Positions 1 through 6,014 are shown, counted from the first letter of the stretch. The stretch is DNA of 11,102 bases from Oscillospiraceae bacterium (GCA_031272845.1 JAISTA010000193.1:1-11102), one strand, 5' to 3'. Translations and numbers: made by a program. Notes: generated by a model not told the origin, from the sequence alone.

Positions 1-595
1 TCGAGGACGCCGTCCCCTACAGAAACGTTGTGGTAACGGGGGACGCAACCGCCCCGCAAGGACGCACCTGCTGCCGCAACAACTCTCGCCGCGTCGGGAC
101 ACGCACCGCATTGCCGCTAGAGCATGCGTCAGCGATCGTAGCAGTACAGTCCTTCCGGTAACCACCCCCCACCGCACCTCGCGCACACCAGCAACCTAAC
201 CTAAGTCTTTAGCGCCGCACAGGCTTCGCCCCTGCGTGCGGCGGTGCTGAAGCATTCGCGCACACCACCGCACTTCTCACGGTGTGGGTAGGGACTACAT
301 TGCAGCACCTCCGCCTGCCCGGCATAAAAAAAGATTTGCTTCTTTCTAAAAGAAGTCGCCCCTTTTTGGGGACGATGTCCGGCGAAGCGGAAAAAGTAAC
401 CGCCCGCCGCGTAGGCGCTCTTGCAGTGAACCGAAGAACAGCTGAATCCCAATTTCAAACTCCGCACCCGCCCCAAACAGAGAACTTTTCGTTCCCGCCT
501 ATAGATTTGCGTTGAAAAGAACTTCAACAACGCGGCAAGTAAAATCACCACCCCGCCCCAAAAACATAATTGCTAACAAAAAAAGGATTCAAAAA
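1..595. other. Gene-poor stretch with small inverted repeats
   Basis: I find no convincing gene here. Open frames exist on both strands (for example 282-515 + and 201-551 -), but their translations show no family motif, no clear ribosome binding site and a low-complexity, Arg/Pro/Ser-rich look. Visible structure: an inverted repeat CGTCCCC (11-17) / GGGGACG (39-45) with a nested CGTT/AACG; a perfect 7-bp hairpin CTTCTTT (339-345) / AAAGAAG (349-355) with a 3-nt loop, followed directly by a GC hairpin around CCCC-TTTTT-GGGG (359-371); an 11-nt direct repeat CGCGCACACCA (180-190 and 257-267); and GTTGAA/TTCAAC (511-528). No good sigma-A promoter for plsY was recognised. The stretch could be a decayed or repeat-derived intergenic region, or part of an uncharacterised structured RNA. 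Confidence 0.5.
583..587 (+). promoter_or_regulatory. Ribosome binding site fixing the plsY start
   Basis: AAGGA lies 8 nt before the ATG at 596. This supports the internal ATG over the in-frame TTG at 512, whose extra 28 residues are basic and have no counterpart in PlsY. Confidence 0.75.
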
Positions 596-1282
596 ATGCT
601 TTTTCTAACAGAAGTAGTCGCAAACAACACCCTGAACCCCGGACTTCGCCTCGGCGTACTCCTCGCGGGGCTGATTCTTGCCTATATATGCGGCAGCGTT
701 AACGGCGCTATCGTCTGTTCCTTTGCGTTTTACCGCAAGGACATCCGGAATTTCGGCAGCGGAAACGCGGGGCTCACGAACTACTACCGCGTTTTCGGCA
801 AAAAAACCGTGCTGTTTGTGTTTTTGATTGACGCGCTGAAAACGGCGGTGCCGGTTGTGCTTTGCGGATACTTATTTAAGTTCATCAGCTTTCCGGGCTT
901 TGCGGGCTTTACAAAGGAAACGGGGACTATAGGAGCCGGTCTGTTTTGCATGCTGGGGCACGCGTACCCGGTTTTCTACAAATTCCGCGGCGGAAAAACC
1001 GTTATGGCTCTCGGCACGCTTGTTTGGTTTGTTTCCTGGAAAATGGCGATTTGCTGCTGGATAATCTTTATTCTCGCGGTATTGCTTTCCCGCTATGTGT
1101 CTCTCGGCTCTATTGTCGGCGCGGCAGCTTACCCGATATTCCTGATGGTGTTTGCCGAGGGCAGCGCGTTTGACTGGTGTGTTGCCGGAATATCCGCGCT
1201 GTTTCTTATCGTGCGTCACAGAGCGAATATCGTGAGGATTTTGAAGAAAACAGAAAGCAAGCTGACCCTTCACAGGAGCTAG
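596..1282 (+). CDS. plsY: Acyl-phosphate:glycerol-3-phosphate acyltransferase PlsY
   Basis: This integral membrane enzyme transfers an acyl group from acyl-phosphate to the sn-1 position of glycerol-3-phosphate. That is the first acylation of phospholipid synthesis in most Gram-positive bacteria. The 228-residue product has several hydrophobic segments, roughly 18-40, 71-95, 111-126, 150-186 and 191-206. The three PlsY signature regions are present: GSGNAGLTN at 54-62, LGHAYPVFYKFRGGK at 120-134, and RHRANI at 207-212. The family usually has GGKG in the second motif, where this protein has GGKT, a small substitution next to the phosphate-binding loop. The start at 596 is chosen for its AAGGA site; an in-frame TTG at 512 would add a basic tail not seen in the family. 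The next gene starts 37 nt downstream on the same strand, so the two are probably cotranscribed. Confidence 0.93.
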   Translation: MLFLTEVVANNTLNPGLRLGVLLAGLILAYICGSVNGAIVCSFAFYRKDIRNFGSGNAGLTNYYRVFGKKTVLFVFLIDALKTAVPVVLCGYLFKFISFPGFAGFTKETGTIGAGLFCMLGHAYPVFYKFRGGKTVMALGTLVWFVSWKMAICCWIIFILAVLLSRYVSLGSIVGAAAYPIFLMVFAEGSAFDWCVAGISALFLIVRHRANIVRILKKTESKLTLHRS

Positions 1283-1319
1283 CCGCTTAAAGAATATTTT
1301 TACTCAGGAGAAGCGAAAA

Positions 1320-1964
1320 ATGCACCTTTCACCGTCAAAGATAATCTGCGTCGGGCTGAATTACCGCGACCACGCGGAGGAGACCAAGGGCGAGGTCCCG
1401 CCGCAGCCGATGTTTTTTTCAAAATTTTCGGATACGCTTGTTCCGAACAAGTCAAACGTGCTTTTGCCGCGCACGCAGCGCTGCTTTGACTATGAGGGCG
1501 AGCTTGTAATCGTTCTCGGAGCGGACGCGTACAACATTTCCGAGCAGGAGGCCGACAGCCGCATTTACGGCTACGCGGCGGGAAACGACCTTTCCGCGCG
1601 GGACTGCCAGTTTATCTCCGGGCAGTGGCTTATCGGAAAAAGCTTTCCCGGCTTTGCGCCCGTGAATTTTGACGTCGTGCCCGCCGCCGACTGGTCGCCC
1701 TATGAGGAAAAGTACATCTGCACGTATGTCAACGGCGAGCTTAAGCAAAACGGCTCAACCGGGAATATGATTTTTTCGCCGCGCGAAATTGTTGCGGCGG
1801 CGTCCAAATATTTTGCGCTAAAGGCGGGCGACATCATCTTTACGGGAACGCCTGCCGGAGTTCAGCTCGGAAAGCCGAAGGGCGAGCGAGTCTGGCTGAC
1901 TGCCGGGGACACGGTGACGGTTGAGATAGAGGGTCTGCCGCAGCTTGTGACGTATCTGAAGTAA
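1320..1964 (+). CDS. Fumarylacetoacetate hydrolase (FAH) family protein
   Basis: This is a 214-residue cytosolic enzyme of the FAH superfamily, close in layout to the short FAHD1-type members (acylpyruvate hydrolase / oxaloacetate decarboxylase / 2-hydroxyhepta-diene-dioate isomerase). These cleave or isomerise small keto acids using a divalent metal. Visible motifs are CVGLNYRDHAEE near the N terminus (candidate catalytic pair H18/E21), DYEGEL with metal ligands E59 and E61, GNDLSARD with D90 as third ligand, GKSFPGFAPV with K107, and GDIIFTGTPAGV at 170-181. The N-terminal half-domain of the longer FAH enzymes is absent, as is normal for this class. An AGGAG site (1306-1310) sits 9 nt before ATG. 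The substrate cannot be told from sequence. It probably shares a transcript with plsY, though no metabolic link between the two is evident, and a terminator follows. Confidence 0.9.
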   Translation: MHLSPSKIICVGLNYRDHAEETKGEVPPQPMFFSKFSDTLVPNKSNVLLPRTQRCFDYEGELVIVLGADAYNISEQEADSRIYGYAAGNDLSARDCQFISGQWLIGKSFPGFAPVNFDVVPAADWSPYEEKYICTYVNGELKQNGSTGNMIFSPREIVAAASKYFALKAGDIIFTGTPAGVQLGKPKGERVWLTAGDTVTVEIEGLPQLVTYLK

Positions 1965-1970
1965 GAAGCA

Positions 1971-1992
1971 CCGCGCAGCTCAGACTGTGCGG
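1971..1992 (+). other. Hairpin after the FAH-family gene
   Basis: CCGCGCAG (1971-1978) pairs with CTGTGCGG (1985-1992) through 8 pairs, one of them G-U, around a CUCAGA loop. No U-tract follows directly. It stands 13 nt before the terminator stem and may protect the 3' end or form a tandem terminator with it. Confidence 0.5.
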
Positions 1993-2005
1993 GCTGTTTG
2001 GACAC

Positions 2006-2046
2006 AAAAAACCGCAAAAGTGATTGCTTTCGCGGGTTTTTTCGTT
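2006..2046 (+). terminator. Rho-independent terminator of the plsY-FAH unit
   Basis: An A-rich left arm (2006-2020) pairs with 2027-2042 around the loop TGATTG, with one bulge and one mismatch. The right arm ends in TTTTTT and then cgTTT. It lies 41 nt after the FAH stop codon. The A-rich left arm could also make it work in the reverse direction. Confidence 0.8.
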
Positions 2047-2157
2047 TGACGGCGGGCTGGAAGTGCGCAATGTAGTCAAACAGCTTAAAAAGCAAGCTGG
2101 CTCGGCGGAAATTTTCCGAATCGCTTTTCAAGTTAAATGACGATAGCGCAAAAAAAT
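2047..2157. other. Intergenic spacer with two short inverted repeats
   Basis: No gene is seen. CAGCTT (2081-2086) and AAGCTG (2094-2099) form a perfect 6-bp hairpin with a 7-nt loop. CGGAAATTTTCCG (2106-2118) is an odd-length palindrome. Either could be a protein site upstream of the following promoter; nothing shows that they are used. Confidence 0.35.
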
Positions 2158-2190
2158 GTCAACTTTTAGGCCATGTAAAAATATGTTGAC
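2158..2190 (+). promoter_or_regulatory. Inverted repeat, possible operator
   Basis: GTCAAC (2158-2163) and GTTGAC (2185-2190) are exact inverted copies 21 nt apart, and the right arm contains the first five bases of the -35 box. A repressor bound here would block the promoter. The helix-turn-helix protein encoded just downstream is a natural candidate for autoregulation, but that is inference. Confidence 0.4.
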
Positions 2191-2214
2191 GAATAAAAGA
2201 AAATGCTCTATAAT
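2186..2214 (+). promoter_or_regulatory. Sigma-A promoter for the helix-turn-helix gene
   Basis: TTGACG (2186-2191), a 17-nt spacer, then a perfect TATAAT (2209-2214). The start of transcription should fall near 2221, about 70 nt before the ATG at 2290. Confidence 0.85.
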
Positions 2215-2221
2215 GAAAAAC

Positions 2222-2256
2222 GCTGTGCCGTGCGGGCGGACGGACACGCTTTTTTT
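2222..2256 (+). terminator. Terminator-like hairpin at the very start of the leader
   Basis: Pairs are G2222-C2223 with G2248-C2249, GTG 2225-2227 with CAC 2245-2247, and CCGT 2228-2231 with ACGG 2240-2243. This gives 9 pairs with two single-base bulges and the loop GCGGGCGG. Seven T residues (2250-2256) follow at once. It looks like an intrinsic terminator, yet it begins at the predicted transcription start and precedes the coding region. It may be an attenuator or a 5' stabilising stem. Confidence 0.5.
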
Positions 2257-2289
2257 ATCTGATATTGACCTTGAAAGGATACCTCTTAA

Positions 2290-3804
2290 ATGAAAGCACT
2301 CTCGAATTTCGGCGTAATTATGGATTTGCTTCAAATCAAAGCGAGCGACATTGACTCGCTCGGCTTTGACAGAACGCTTGTCTCCAGGTGGCGCTCAGGC
2401 AAGCGCAGAATAATGCCGGGACGACGTTTTTTACAAGGACTCGCCGCGCTCATATGGGAATTTGACGGGAAATTAGGCGAACAAAGCAGACTGCCGGCAT
2501 TTTTGCGGCTGTGTTTTCCGGCTGAGCCGTGTGAAACGCACGAGGAGCAAAACGCCCTGCTGTTTCGTCTTTTGACCGACGTGCACCAAATGGAACCGGA
2601 AAGCCTTGAGCGGCGCAAGGAAAAGCTTGCGCGCCTGTTCGACCGCGAAAAGCCGGAGTATGACGACCCGACGGACGCGGGCAACAAAGCCTACGGTCAG
2701 CGCCGGTTACTCGCCTTTATGGATAAGGCGCTTGAGCAGGCCGAGCCGGAAGAGATTTATATTGCGCATTTCGGCCGCCTTGCAATGTTTGACGACGAAG
2801 AGTTTTCCCGCAAGCTGGAGATGAAATTTCGGGAGCTGTCCGACGCCGGCCATGTCATTACGCAGCTTGTGGCGAACGGAAAAGCGAGCAGCTACCAAAA
2901 GCGGTATTTTACGAAGCTGCTCCCGTATTATATTTCGGGTCATTGCCGCCGCTTTTACGGCAAGGCTGACGGGATGACAGGCGAAAACCGGCTTATCGGC
3001 GTAATCCGGGGAAAATGCGCCGTGGAGCTTTACGCGGAGAGCGCCGCCGGCGGCCATACGACGCGCTCTGAGCTGTTTTACGACGAGGCTGAGATCTCGC
3101 GGCGTTATGAGCAGCTTCAGGAGCTGCTGAGCACAGCCGAGCCGATGCTGCACATGGACATTGCGCGAAACCCGGCCAGCTTTTTGGGCGACGCGGAGCT
3201 GCGTCTTGACAAGCCGTGTTACCTGTTTGTGCGAATGCCGTTTTGGAGAATCCGCTCTCTGGAGCGCTTTGCCGAGGTGTTTATGCTCAAGCCGGAGGAG
3301 ATAGAGCTGCTCCGGTCAAGGTTCGGCGTTTTAGTGCAAAACACGGCCATTGTCAACGCGACCTATCCCGTGCGCCTTATATTCTGCGAGGACGATATTG
3401 AGGACGCGCTGCTAAAGCGCCGCACGTTAATGCGCGAGCTGTCAGACGTTGTCGGCCGCAGGGTTTGGACTACGGGCGCGTATCTTTTAGACCAGCTCAC
3501 GGCGATGTATGACGCGCTGAAAAATCAAAGGATGTATGAGGTTTGTATACTGCCGGCGGCTTATTTCGAGACGCTGCGCACTCGGATGATTGTTTTCGGA
3601 GACGAAACCGCGTTTTTTTGGACGGACGACGGCTCTTCCGCCGCCTGCAAGGTTCGGGAGGACGTGGCGGTTATATCGGCCTACTGCGAGGAAATCTGGA
3701 ACGCGATACCGGAATATATGCGGGACCGTCAGTCGGTTCGCAGTAAGCTTGAGCGCTGGCTTATACGCGGCTGGGACTTTACGGGAAGCGCGCGCGAGCA
3801 GTAA
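2290..3804 (+). CDS. Helix-turn-helix protein of unknown function, 504 residues
   Basis: I recognise only the N terminus. Residues about 13-40 read as a helix-turn-helix of the XRE type: a first helix at IKASDIDSLGF, then a recognition-helix-like DRTLVSRWRSGKR. It is followed by a likely packing helix at 46-57. The remaining 440 or so residues are soluble, mixed alpha/beta and charged. They have no membrane segment, no signal peptide, and no enzymatic or nucleotide-binding motif I can name. The body could be a ligand-sensing or oligomerisation region. The gene has its own consensus promoter with an inverted repeat over the -35 box and a terminator-like leader hairpin, which fits a tightly controlled regulator. 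The start at 2290 has AAAGGA at 2274-2279. A second in-frame ATG at 2320 would cut only ten residues and leave the helix-turn-helix intact. I see no terminator between it and the S10 promoter. Confidence 0.8.
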   Translation: MKALSNFGVIMDLLQIKASDIDSLGFDRTLVSRWRSGKRRIMPGRRFLQGLAALIWEFDGKLGEQSRLPAFLRLCFPAEPCETHEEQNALLFRLLTDVHQMEPESLERRKEKLARLFDREKPEYDDPTDAGNKAYGQRRLLAFMDKALEQAEPEEIYIAHFGRLAMFDDEEFSRKLEMKFRELSDAGHVITQLVANGKASSYQKRYFTKLLPYYISGHCRRFYGKADGMTGENRLIGVIRGKCAVELYAESAAGGHTTRSELFYDEAEISRRYEQLQELLSTAEPMLHMDIARNPASFLGDAELRLDKPCYLFVRMPFWRIRSLERFAEVFMLKPEEIELLRSRFGVLVQNTAIVNATYPVRLIFCEDDIEDALLKRRTLMRELSDVVGRRVWTTGAYLLDQLTAMYDALKNQRMYEVCILPAAYFETLRTRMIVFGDETAFFWTDDGSSAACKVREDVAVISAYCEEIWNAIPEYMRDRQSVRSKLERWLIRGWDFTGSAREQ

Positions 3805-3857
3805 AGGCGCGGGCGGCGCAAACGCAAAAATTCCAATACTTACCACCAAATTTGTGC

Positions 3858-3886
3858 TTGACATAAGCAACGGCTTTTGATATAAT
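3858..3886 (+). promoter_or_regulatory. Main promoter of the S10 operon
   Basis: Perfect TTGACA (3858-3863), a 17-nt spacer, and a perfect TATAAT (3881-3886) preceded by TGA, making an extended -10. Transcription should begin near 3893. Such a complete consensus fits a very strongly expressed ribosomal-protein operon. Confidence 0.93.
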
Positions 3887-3892
3887 CGTAGA

Positions 3893-4199
3893 GTTCGCAT
3901 ATTTGGGGGCTTTTGCGCCCAAAATTAAGCGGCAATGCGGTGAAACAGAAGATTGCGCGCAAAAACGCGGTAACTTCTGCGGAGTATGTTCGGCGCGGCG
4001 CGGTTGTTCAGCGGCGCAGCGTGTAATCGGGCGGCAATTAAGAACGCGGGCTTACTTGTGTCTTAAATGTGTATATCGTCGTCGATTGCGGGTCGGAACA
4101 GGCCCGTTTGAATTTCAGGCGAAGTGATACACTCGATAGCGTTGTTAATTACTCTATGAACAAACCGCTTCAAAAAATCATTTTGGAGTATCCACAAAA
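3893..4199 (+). promoter_or_regulatory. Long structured 5' leader of the S10 operon
   Basis: About 307 nt lie between the predicted transcription start and rpsJ with no credible coding frame. Hairpins visible by eye: TTTGGG (3902-3907) with CCCAAA (3918-3923) around a TTTT loop and one G-G mismatch; GCGGCAAT (3929-3936) with ATTGCGCGC (3952-3960), one bulge; TTAAGA (4038-4043) with TCTTAA (4061-4066); and CGGGTC (4089-4094) with GGCCCG (4101-4106) around GGAACA. None of the leader hairpins is followed by a clear U-tract. A TGGAG site (4184-4188) serves rpsJ. A role in autogenous control by an r-protein is plausible but not shown; I do not recognise a known leader family. Confidence 0.6.
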
Positions 4200-4508
4200 A
4201 TGGCATCAAAATCAATCAGAATCAGGCTCAAGGCCTACGACCACCAGCTTCTGTCCTCGGCCGCTTCCCAGATAGTAGAAGCCGCAAAGCGCACTGGCGC
4301 AAAGGTCGCGGGACCGATTCCGCTTCCCACAAGACGCGAAATCATCACAATACTGCGCGCCGTGCATAAGTATAAAGACTCGCGCGAGCAGTTTGAGCGC
4401 CTGACGCACAAGCGCCTGATAGACATCCTCAGCCCGACGCAGAAAACGGTTGACACGCTCATGAATCTTGAGCTTCCGGCCGGCGTTGAAATCGAGCTGA
4501 AGCTGTAA
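4200..4508 (+). CDS. rpsJ: 30S ribosomal protein S10
   Basis: This is a 102-residue protein of the 30S head. In its free form S10 also pairs with NusB in transcription antitermination. The N-terminal IRIRLKAYDHQLL, central GPIPLPTRR (residues 39-47) and the HKRLIDI segment near 69-75 are diagnostic, and the length matches the family. It is the first gene of the operon, read from the promoter at 3858-3886. It is separated from rplC by an unusually long, structured 223-nt gap, so S10 could be made at a level different from the rest. Confidence 0.98.
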   Translation: MASKSIRIRLKAYDHQLLSSAASQIVEAAKRTGAKVAGPIPLPTRREIITILRAVHKYKDSREQFERLTHKRLIDILSPTQKTVDTLMNLELPAGVEIELKL

Positions 4509-4518
4509 TTCAGGCACA

Positions 4519-4535
4519 CCGGGGACGCGCCCCGG
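4519..4535 (+). other. Strong GC hairpin after rpsJ
   Basis: CCGGGG (4519-4524) pairs perfectly with CCCCGG (4530-4535) around ACGCG. It starts 11 nt after the rpsJ stop. The following ATTAATTC is AT-rich but not a U-tract, so it is more likely a pause, processing or 3'-protecting stem than a full terminator. Confidence 0.5.
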
Positions 4536-4575
4536 ATTAATTCGTTACTCGCAATTGGGCAATACGCTCAGTTAG

Positions 4576-4611
4576 GGTCATGTTGGCGGCAAAGGCCGTC
4601 AACCAATAACC
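4576..4611 (+). ncRNA. Structured repeat element, copy 1 (rpsJ-rplC gap)
   Basis: The order of parts is GGTCATGTTG, an inner stem, then CAACCAATAACC. GTTGGCGG (4582-4589) pairs with CCGTCAAC (4596-4603), 8 pairs with one G-U, around CAAAGG. Outside that, CAT (4579-4581) faces CAATA (4604-4608) as an internal loop, closed by GGT (4576-4578) with ACC (4609-4611). Flanks and internal loop are shared with copy 2, which suggests a conserved binding structure. Confidence 0.6.
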
Positions 4612-4674
4612 TTGCGGCGGCTACACTATATTATATGCAGAGTTGCAGCGTTTAGTATGGAAAAATCGCCCGCA

Positions 4675-4711
4675 GGTCACGTTGCCCGGAAAATCCGGCC
4701 AACCAATAACC
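4675..4711 (+). ncRNA. Structured repeat element, copy 2 (just before rplC)
   Basis: Same plan as copy 1: GGTCACGTTG, then CAACCAATAACC. GTTGCCCGG (4681-4689) pairs with CCGGCCAAC (4695-4703), with one C-C mismatch, around AAAAT. The internal loop CAC / CAATA and the closing GGT-ACC are kept. The inner stem differs from copy 1 on both sides yet still pairs. It ends 9 nt before the rplC ribosome binding site (4721-4724), a good place to influence L3 translation. Confidence 0.6.
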
Positions 4712-4720
4712 AATCCAAAA

Positions 4721-4724
4721 AGGA
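4721..4724 (+). promoter_or_regulatory. Ribosome binding site fixing the rplC start
   Basis: AGGA, within a longer AAAAAGGAA, lies 7 nt before the ATG at 4732. It supports that start over an in-frame upstream TTG at 4612, which would put the structured repeat region inside the protein. Confidence 0.8.
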
Positions 4725-4731
4725 ATATAAG

Positions 4732-5376
4732 ATGGCACTGCAAAAAGCAATCATCGGCCGCAAAGTCGGAATGACGCAGATTTTCGATGATGTCGGCAAG
4801 GTCATACCCGTTACGGTAATTGAAGCCGGACCGAACTCGGTCACCGCGCTCAAAACACCCGAAACAGACGGGTATGCAGGCGTGCAGCTCGGATTTTACG
4901 ACGTTGCAGCCAAGAAGCTAACAAAACCCGAGCTCGGGCACCTCGCAAAGGGCGGAATCGCCCCCAAAAAGCACCTGCGTGAGTTCCGCTTTGACGAAGC
5001 GGTCACCTACTCCGTCGGAGACGTCATAACGGCAGACGCGTTTGCCGTCGGCGACCGCGTAGACGTAACGGGAACCTCAAAGGGCAAGGGCTTTCAGGGC
5101 GCGATTAAGCGCCACGGCGCACAGCGCACGCCGATGTCGCACGGCGGCGGACCTGTTCACCGTCACGCGGGCTCAATGGGCTCAACGTCAACACCGTCGC
5201 GTATTTTCAAAGGCAAAATCGGCGCGGGACATATGGGAACAGAGCGCGTCACGGTTCAGAACCTTGACGTTGTAAAGGTAGACGCGGAGCTGAACCTCAT
5301 TGCGGTTCGCGGCGCGGTTCCGGGCGCTCGCGGATCAATCGTGTACGTTAAGAACACGGTTAAGAATTCTAAATAG
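4732..5376 (+). CDS. rplC: 50S ribosomal protein L3
   Basis: This 214-residue protein binds 23S rRNA early in 50S assembly and sends a long loop toward the peptidyl-transferase centre. The N-terminal KAIIGRKVGMTQIFDD, the SKGKGFQGAIKRHG segment around 117-130, the loop with HRHAGSMGSTSTPSR and FKGKIGAGHMG, and the C-terminal VPGARGSIVYVK are all typical. The start at 4732 gives the normal family N terminus. The TAG stop overlaps the AGGAGG site of rplD, so the two are likely translationally coupled. Upstream lies the 223-nt structured gap. Confidence 0.97.
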   Translation: MALQKAIIGRKVGMTQIFDDVGKVIPVTVIEAGPNSVTALKTPETDGYAGVQLGFYDVAAKKLTKPELGHLAKGGIAPKKHLREFRFDEAVTYSVGDVITADAFAVGDRVDVTGTSKGKGFQGAIKRHGAQRTPMSHGGGPVHRHAGSMGSTSTPSRIFKGKIGAGHMGTERVTVQNLDVVKVDAELNLIAVRGAVPGARGSIVYVKNTVKNSK

Positions 5377-5390
5377 GAGGAGCCGTAAAA

Positions 5391-6014
5391 ATGGCAACAG
5401 TTAAACTGTATTCAAATAAAGGCGAAGTTGTTGGCGACATTGCGCTCCCCGACGAGGTCTTCGGCATAACGCCGAATGAGGCGGTTGTTCACGAGGTTGT
5501 TAAGGCGCATCTTGCCGCAAAGCGGCAGGGCACGCAGTCCAGCCTGACGCGCGCGGAGGTTTCCGGCGGCGGCAAAAAGCCTTATCGCCAAAAGGGCACG
5601 GGCAACGCCCGTCAGGGCTCGACGCGCTCGCCGCAGTGGACGCACGGCGGAATCGTTTTCGCGCCCAAGCCGCGCTCCTACACGTTCGCGGTAAACAAAA
5701 AGGTGAAGCGGCTCGCACTGCGCTCCGCACTGTCCGACAAGGTGCTGTCCGAGGCGATTTACGTTATCGACGGCCTGGCTCAGGACGAAATCAAGACAAA
5801 GACGTTTACGGAATTTCTCGGCAAGCTCGGCGTTTCCGGCAAGACGTATATCGTCACAGACGGCGTTCAGGCAAATGTCTACAAGTCGGCGCGCAATATA
5901 AAGGGAGCGGTCGTCACAACAGACGGCGCGGTGTCCGTTTATGATGTGCTCAAGGCAAAAACGCTTGTAATTGACAAGACTGCCGCCGAAAAAATTGCGG
6001 AGGTGCTCAAATAA
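5391..6014 (+). CDS. rplD: 50S ribosomal protein L4
   Basis: This 207-residue protein has a globular domain on the 50S surface and a long basic loop that lines the exit tunnel near the macrolide site. The loop is clear at about residues 58-98, with GGGKKPYRQKGTGNARQGS and SPQWTHGGIVFAPKPRSY. In gamma-proteobacteria L4 represses the S10 operon through the leader; whether that holds here is unknown. AGGAGG at 5375-5380 is a strong ribosome binding site. The last base of its stop codon is the first base of rplW. Confidence 0.97.
   Translation: MATVKLYSNKGEVVGDIALPDEVFGITPNEAVVHEVVKAHLAAKRQGTQSSLTRAEVSGGGKKPYRQKGTGNARQGSTRSPQWTHGGIVFAPKPRSYTFAVNKKVKRLALRSALSDKVLSEAIYVIDGLAQDEIKTKTFTEFLGKLGVSGKTYIVTDGVQANVYKSARNIKGAVVTTDGAVSVYDVLKAKTLVIDKTAAEKIAEVLK

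Noticed and set aside
325..360. Minus-strand terminator (AT hairpin followed by T7)
   Set aside because: The stem is short and AT-rich, the T-run is 6 nt away, and there is no minus-strand gene for it to serve.
282..515. 77-residue open frame on the plus strand
   Set aside because: No recognisable domain and no clear ribosome binding site; the composition looks non-coding.
201..551. 116-residue open frame on the minus strand
   Set aside because: No family motif, Arg/Ser-rich composition, no convincing ribosome binding site, and it overlaps hairpin-forming sequence.
512..595. TTG start giving PlsY 28 more residues
   Set aside because: The extra residues are basic and foreign to PlsY, the segment contains an inverted repeat, and ATG at 596 has a well placed AAGGA.
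3805..3857. Terminator after the helix-turn-helix gene
   Set aside because: The GC-rich stretch forms no clear stem followed by a T-run; readthrough into the S10 region seems possible.
4606..4640. Possible promoter at TATATTATAT between the repeat elements
   Set aside because: No -35 box at 16-18 nt spacing; TTGCGG is only about 11 nt away.
4612..4731. TTG start adding 40 residues to L3
   Set aside because: It would cover RNA-like repeat copy 2, and the known L3 N terminus begins at the ATG at 4732 with a good ribosome binding site.
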